A stretch of 29,416 bases of DNA from Asterionellopsis glacialis. Its lineage: Eukaryota > Bacillariophyta > Plagiogrammaphyceae > Rhaphoneidales > Asterionellopsidaceae. Where the stretch lies: assembly GCA_014885115.2 (NCBI GenBank), contig WKLE02000192.1:1-29416 (forward strand). Reading direction: 5' to 3'. Below the pieces are notes generated by a model. It was not told where the DNA came from. It searched no databases and saw only the letters and a list, made by a program, of their open reading frames with translations. The position numbers were made by a program, and so were the translations under genes. Position 1 is the stretch's first letter, and the number at the start of each line of letters is the position of its first letter. This document shows, piece by piece, positions 26,484 through 29,416 of the stretch.

Positions 26484-29416
26484 ATGACATCCACAATGCT
26501 GTCAACACCCGGTAGTCCTACAAGGAAACGGGGATTATCAGACGATGAATTTGAAGAAGAAGAAACAACAACTTATCTTTGGGGATTGTTCAGTACGGCC
26601 AAAAAAAAGAAAAAAAGACGGACGGACAACCATCATTTTCCTGTAGAAACTGTACCAACTTCTACGACAGCATCGCCGTCTCAGCAACCTCGATTGGAAT
26701 TGAATCTTCCTCATGGAAGCACTAGCGCTCCTTCCGACAATGCTCGTCCTTCGATTGCCACAAGTACTACTTCTGCTGTCGCAATTGTACCAACAGTAAC
26801 AACAGCTACTACACCCAAAGAGTCGTCATCTCAGTCCCAGTCAGTAGCGTCAAAGGCAAACAAAAATTCGTTTCAAACTCACCAATCGCCATGGAAGTCT
26901 CCTCCAATGAATCACATGATGAACAATGGTGGCATCAATCGTGGTCAGCAACAACAACAGCAGTCTCAACAATCCCAAACACAGTTTTCTATTGGATCTT
27001 CATTTCCATTGCCTAATAATAAACGCCGTAATCGTCGTAACACTTGGAAACCAAAGTCTAAATTGTTGGTACGATCCGGAAAAAATTCTAGAATTTCGCA
27101 TCGTAGGACTGCCAACGGCACTGCTAAAATCTCTTCTGAATTCAATCAAAAAACAGCTCAACGGTTGTTGGCAGAAAGTAAAAACAATTCTAGATTATTC
27201 CCTCCTGCTTCCACTACGGGGGGTGAGACATTATTCATTCAACGTGGACAACGACAGTTGGGTACAAATCAAACGCGTAGTCGATTTGCTACCTTACCAC
27301 CGTCACAATCGCACCAACAACAACAACAATTGGAATATGATTCGAATGCTCCTGCTGCGAAGAAATCAGTTGGATTTGAGACTAATATGGATGTTGTAAC
27401 ACCGTATAGAGAAGGACGAACTCGTGTTGCAAAAGGAACACCCATGCCAACCAAACAAGTTGGAATCGAAACACCAACGGCAGCTGAAGCTTCTCAGCAG
27501 GGAAGGAAAGCAGTTAACTTTGGCTTTGCTCCCACAACACCTGCAGCAGGTGGAGCATATTCGAAACCTGCAACAGTCTATCAAAAGACTCCCATGCCCA
27601 CAGCCGCTGCTGGAGAAAAGTCGGGAGGTGTATGGTGGGATCACCCTCCTACTACTGCAACACCCATGGCTACAATTGGTAAGGCCAAGAAGATACAGGG
27701 CACTCCATATCCTACATCTGCTGGAGCAACAGCTACAGGCACTCCTGGTAGTTTGGGTTCACCATCACCTAAAAAGAAACGGGAGAAAAGCGTGGCAAAA
27801 TTACCTGTGGTCAAATCGTATGACATTGATGCTGGTGCGTTTACATTGGATGATCCACCCGCAAGTGACGTAATGGTAGCGCATGATTTGATTGAACCTA
27901 TGGGTACTGCTGAACCTACCTTTGATGGAGGGAAGGTGGCATTGAAGAATACCGACGACCCTTCCAAATACTTTGAGAAGAAGAAAGCAACATTAGCAAA
28001 GACATCATCGACGTCTTCTTCAGCATCTATTCCAGATGCTCCACCATTTGGTACTTCACCTTCAGATAGTAGTAATGATGCAAAGGGTGAAGCAGAAACA
28101 AAGAGATCAAAGCCAAATGGATGGGGTGATACTTTTGGTAGTCAAAAGAATAAATGGAAATGTGAAGCATGTATGTTATTGAATGAACAAAAGTACACTG
28201 TATGTCCATCGTGTGAAACACCCAAACCAGGTAGTTCTGGTAAGAGTGGTGACACGGATAAAACAACAGAGAATAGTGGTGGAGGATTTTCATCTAGTTC
28301 ATCCTTGGGTGGATTTACATTTGGAACTTCTACGAGCTCGACGGCTGCTGCTGCACCAACTCCAGCTAAAACGGGTGGATTTACGTTTGGAACATCTAGT
28401 AGTAGTACCGATACTTCTGCAGCACCAGCAGCCACGATTGGTACAGGTGGATTTTCATTTGGTGGTGTTTCTTCCAAGGAATCATCATCGGAAAAACCTG
28501 CAGCAGCCACGGGAAGTAGTACTGGTGGTTTCAAATTTGGTGCTACAGATACTAGAGCTAAATCATCGTCTGAAGAAGACAAAAAAGAACCACCCAAGTT
28601 TTCATTTGGCACATCTACGTCCACAGAAGCTAAACCATTTTCATTCGGAACTTCACTCGGTAGTACTTATGAGAACGGTGGTAAGGATGATGATGATAAC
28701 AAAGTCAGCAGTGGAACTACCGGAGCTAGTGGTGGGTTTTCATTTGGAACGACAAGTACTGCTACTACAACTACAGATAAAGCAGATGATACGAAAAAAA
28801 GATTATCCTTTGGAGCAGCAGTCACAAGTGAGGAAAAGAAGGAAACAACGACAGCCGCAGCAGCACCTACGTTTTCCTTTGGAACTAGTGCTACTACCAA
28901 GGACACAGCTACATCATCTTCGTCGACATCGACATTTAAATTTGGCGGCGATTCTTCTAAACCGGTAGAAACTTCAACTACACCTGCTCCTGTGGCACCT
29001 GCCTTTTCATTTGGAGGTGGTTCCAAGCCTGCTGATGCACCTGCGACGGCAGCGCCAGCTGCAGCAACACCTGCATTCAGCTTTGGTGGAGCAAGTAGTG
29101 CACCACCTGCACCTGCGACAACAGATGGTACATCAATTAAACCAGCCTTTTCGTTTGGAGCTGCTGCACCAGCTGCAGATGTATCAGCATCGAAACTTCC
29201 TTCAGTAAGTTTTGGAGGAACATTTGGTGCTACTGCTACCGCTGGTGGTGTTGATGATACTGATGGTGGTCGAGCAAAGAAACGTCGAAATGGTGCTGGA
29301 ACTGATAGTGGTGCTGCAGATAGCAACTCTTCAGCTGTTACACCAGCATTTTCATTTGGATCATCTGCTGCTGCTCCGACACCAGCAGCTGCCGCACCAT
29401 CTGTTTCGTTTGGGTC
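26484..29416 (+). CDS. FxFG nucleoporin with RanBP2 zinc finger (Nup153/Nup1-like), cut by window edge
   Basis: The frame is open from ATG 26484 to the right edge: 977 codons plus two bases, with no intron seen. Family role: nuclear basket component that binds importins through FxFG repeats. Residues about 5-50 hold RKRGLSDDEFEEEE, an aromatic TTTYLWGLFS and a lysine-rich nuclear signal. Residues about 300-450 repeat TPMPT/TPYPT motifs. One RanBP2-type zinc finger has W558, C560, C563, N567, C574 and C577 (WKCEACMLLNEQKYTVCPSC), a fold that binds Ran-GDP in Nup153. From residue about 609 come at least 13 FxFG repeats, mostly GF(T/S/K)FG or AFSFG, plus shorter SFG/TFG units, in Ser/Thr/Ala spacers with few acidic residues. 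The C-terminus is missing. An FG-nucleoporin is near certain; the Nup153/Nup1 match is inferred from finger plus FxFG type. Confidence 0.88.
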   Translation, partial: MTSTMLSTPGSPTRKRGLSDDEFEEEETTTYLWGLFSTAKKKKKRRTDNHHFPVETVPTSTTASPSQQPRLELNLPHGSTSAPSDNARPSIATSTTSAVAIVPTVTTATTPKESSSQSQSVASKANKNSFQTHQSPWKSPPMNHMMNNGGINRGQQQQQQSQQSQTQFSIGSSFPLPNNKRRNRRNTWKPKSKLLVRSGKNSRISHRRTANGTAKISSEFNQKTAQRLLAESKNNSRLFPPASTTGGETLFIQRGQRQLGTNQTRSRFATLPPSQSHQQQQQLEYDSNAPAAKKSVGFETNMDVVTPYREGRTRVAKGTPMPTKQVGIETPTAAEASQQGRKAVNFGFAPTTPAAGGAYSKPATVYQKTPMPTAAAGEKSGGVWWDHPPTTATPMATIGKAKKIQGTPYPTSAGATATGTPGSLGSPSPKKKREKSVAKLPVVKSYDIDAGAFTLDDPPASDVMVAHDLIEPMGTAEPTFDGGKVALKNTDDPSKYFEKKKATLAKTSSTSSSASIPDAPPFGTSPSDSSNDAKGEAETKRSKPNGWGDTFGSQKNKWKCEACMLLNEQKYTVCPSCETPKPGSSGKSGDTDKTTENSGGGFSSSSSLGGFTFGTSTSSTAAAAPTPAKTGGFTFGTSSSSTDTSAAPAATIGTGGFSFGGVSSKESSSEKPAAATGSSTGGFKFGATDTRAKSSSEEDKKEPPKFSFGTSTSTEAKPFSFGTSLGSTYENGGKDDDDNKVSSGTTGASGGFSFGTTSTATTTTDKADDTKKRLSFGAAVTSEEKKETTTAAAAPTFSFGTSATTKDTATSSSSTSTFKFGGDSSKPVETSTTPAPVAPAFSFGGGSKPADAPATAAPAAATPAFSFGGASSAPPAPATTDGTSIKPAFSFGAAAPAADVSASKLPSVSFGGTFGATATAGGVDDTDGGRAKKRRNGAGTDSGAADSNSSAVTPAFSFGSSAAAPTPAAAAPSVSFG
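28155..28214 (+). other. RanBP2-type zinc finger of the nucleoporin
   Basis: The motif is W-x-C-x2-C-x3-N-x6-C-x2-C. All signature residues are present: Trp558, Cys560, Cys563, Asn567, Cys574 and Cys577. Only one finger is visible, where animal Nup153 has four. Confidence 0.92.
28308..29416 (+). repeat. FxFG repeat region of the nucleoporin
   Basis: GFTFG, GFSFG, GFKFG, PFSFG, TFSFG, TFKFG and AFSFG units recur every 15-45 residues, plus LSFG, VSFG and GTFG variants. The spacers are Ser/Thr/Ala-rich. The region is still open at the window edge, with the last visible repeat (VSFG) ending at about 29415. Confidence 0.93.

Noticed and set aside
26926..27399. Plus-strand frame of 157 codons inside the nucleoporin gene
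   Set aside because: It is a +1-shifted shadow. The true frame from 26484 stays open to the window edge and carries the zinc finger and FG repeats.
28667..29326. Minus-strand frame of 219 codons, Ala/Pro/Val-rich
   Set aside because: Antisense to the FxFG repeats; its periodic motifs are the repeats read on the other strand. The 28142-28624 minus and 28183-28968 plus frames are likewise shadows of the nucleoporin.

Overview
This is nuclear DNA from a compact eukaryotic genome. Genes are mostly intron-poor, the three introns I can place are GT-AG and only 97 to 117 nt long, and many proteins carry runs of Asn, Gln, Ser, Asp or Gly. One channel protein has an N-terminus resembling the two-part plastid presequence of stramenopile algae. 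A diatom or related stramenopile fits best, but that assignment is an inference.

Layout, left to right. At 327-9129 (+) lies a three-exon gene for a giant p115/Uso1-type golgin of 2868 residues. It has a recognisable armadillo head and p115 tail motif separated by a hugely extended coiled coil. Two minus-strand genes follow: a CoA-pyrophosphatase-type Nudix hydrolase (9628-10539) and an atypical short-chain dehydrogenase of the NDUFA9/COQ11-like kind (11082-12257). A 129-nt run of N (12492-12620) interrupts the promoter shared by the dehydrogenase and a divergent JmjC/cupin-type oxygenase (12763-13833, +). About 2.5 kb with few convincing genes comes next, holding one possible small membrane protein at 15485-15718 (-). 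Then come a G-patch protein (16356-17075, +) and a two-pore K+ channel with two EF-hands (18099-19574, +). It converges on a two-exon PAS-like protein (20583-24434, -). Beyond a 2-kb divergent region, a Nup153/Nup1-type FxFG nucleoporin with one RanBP2 zinc finger starts at 26484 (+) and runs off the right edge.

The genes look like ordinary eukaryotic neighbours, not a functional cluster: vesicle tethering, nuclear transport, CoA/nucleotide chemistry, ion transport and sensing. I see no mobile element, CRISPR array, rRNA or tRNA, and no clear evidence of an undescribed multi-gene system.

The most unusual signal is inside the golgin. Its rod is partly built from tandem repeats of about 85 residues, each with two fixed tryptophans. 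Both introns fall at the same point and phase of successive repeats, so exon 2 is exactly one repeat unit. Other points of interest are a cluster of TGACGT sites upstream of the PAS-like gene, two hairpins sharing one stem just past that gene's stop codon, and a PAS fold split by long low-complexity inserts.
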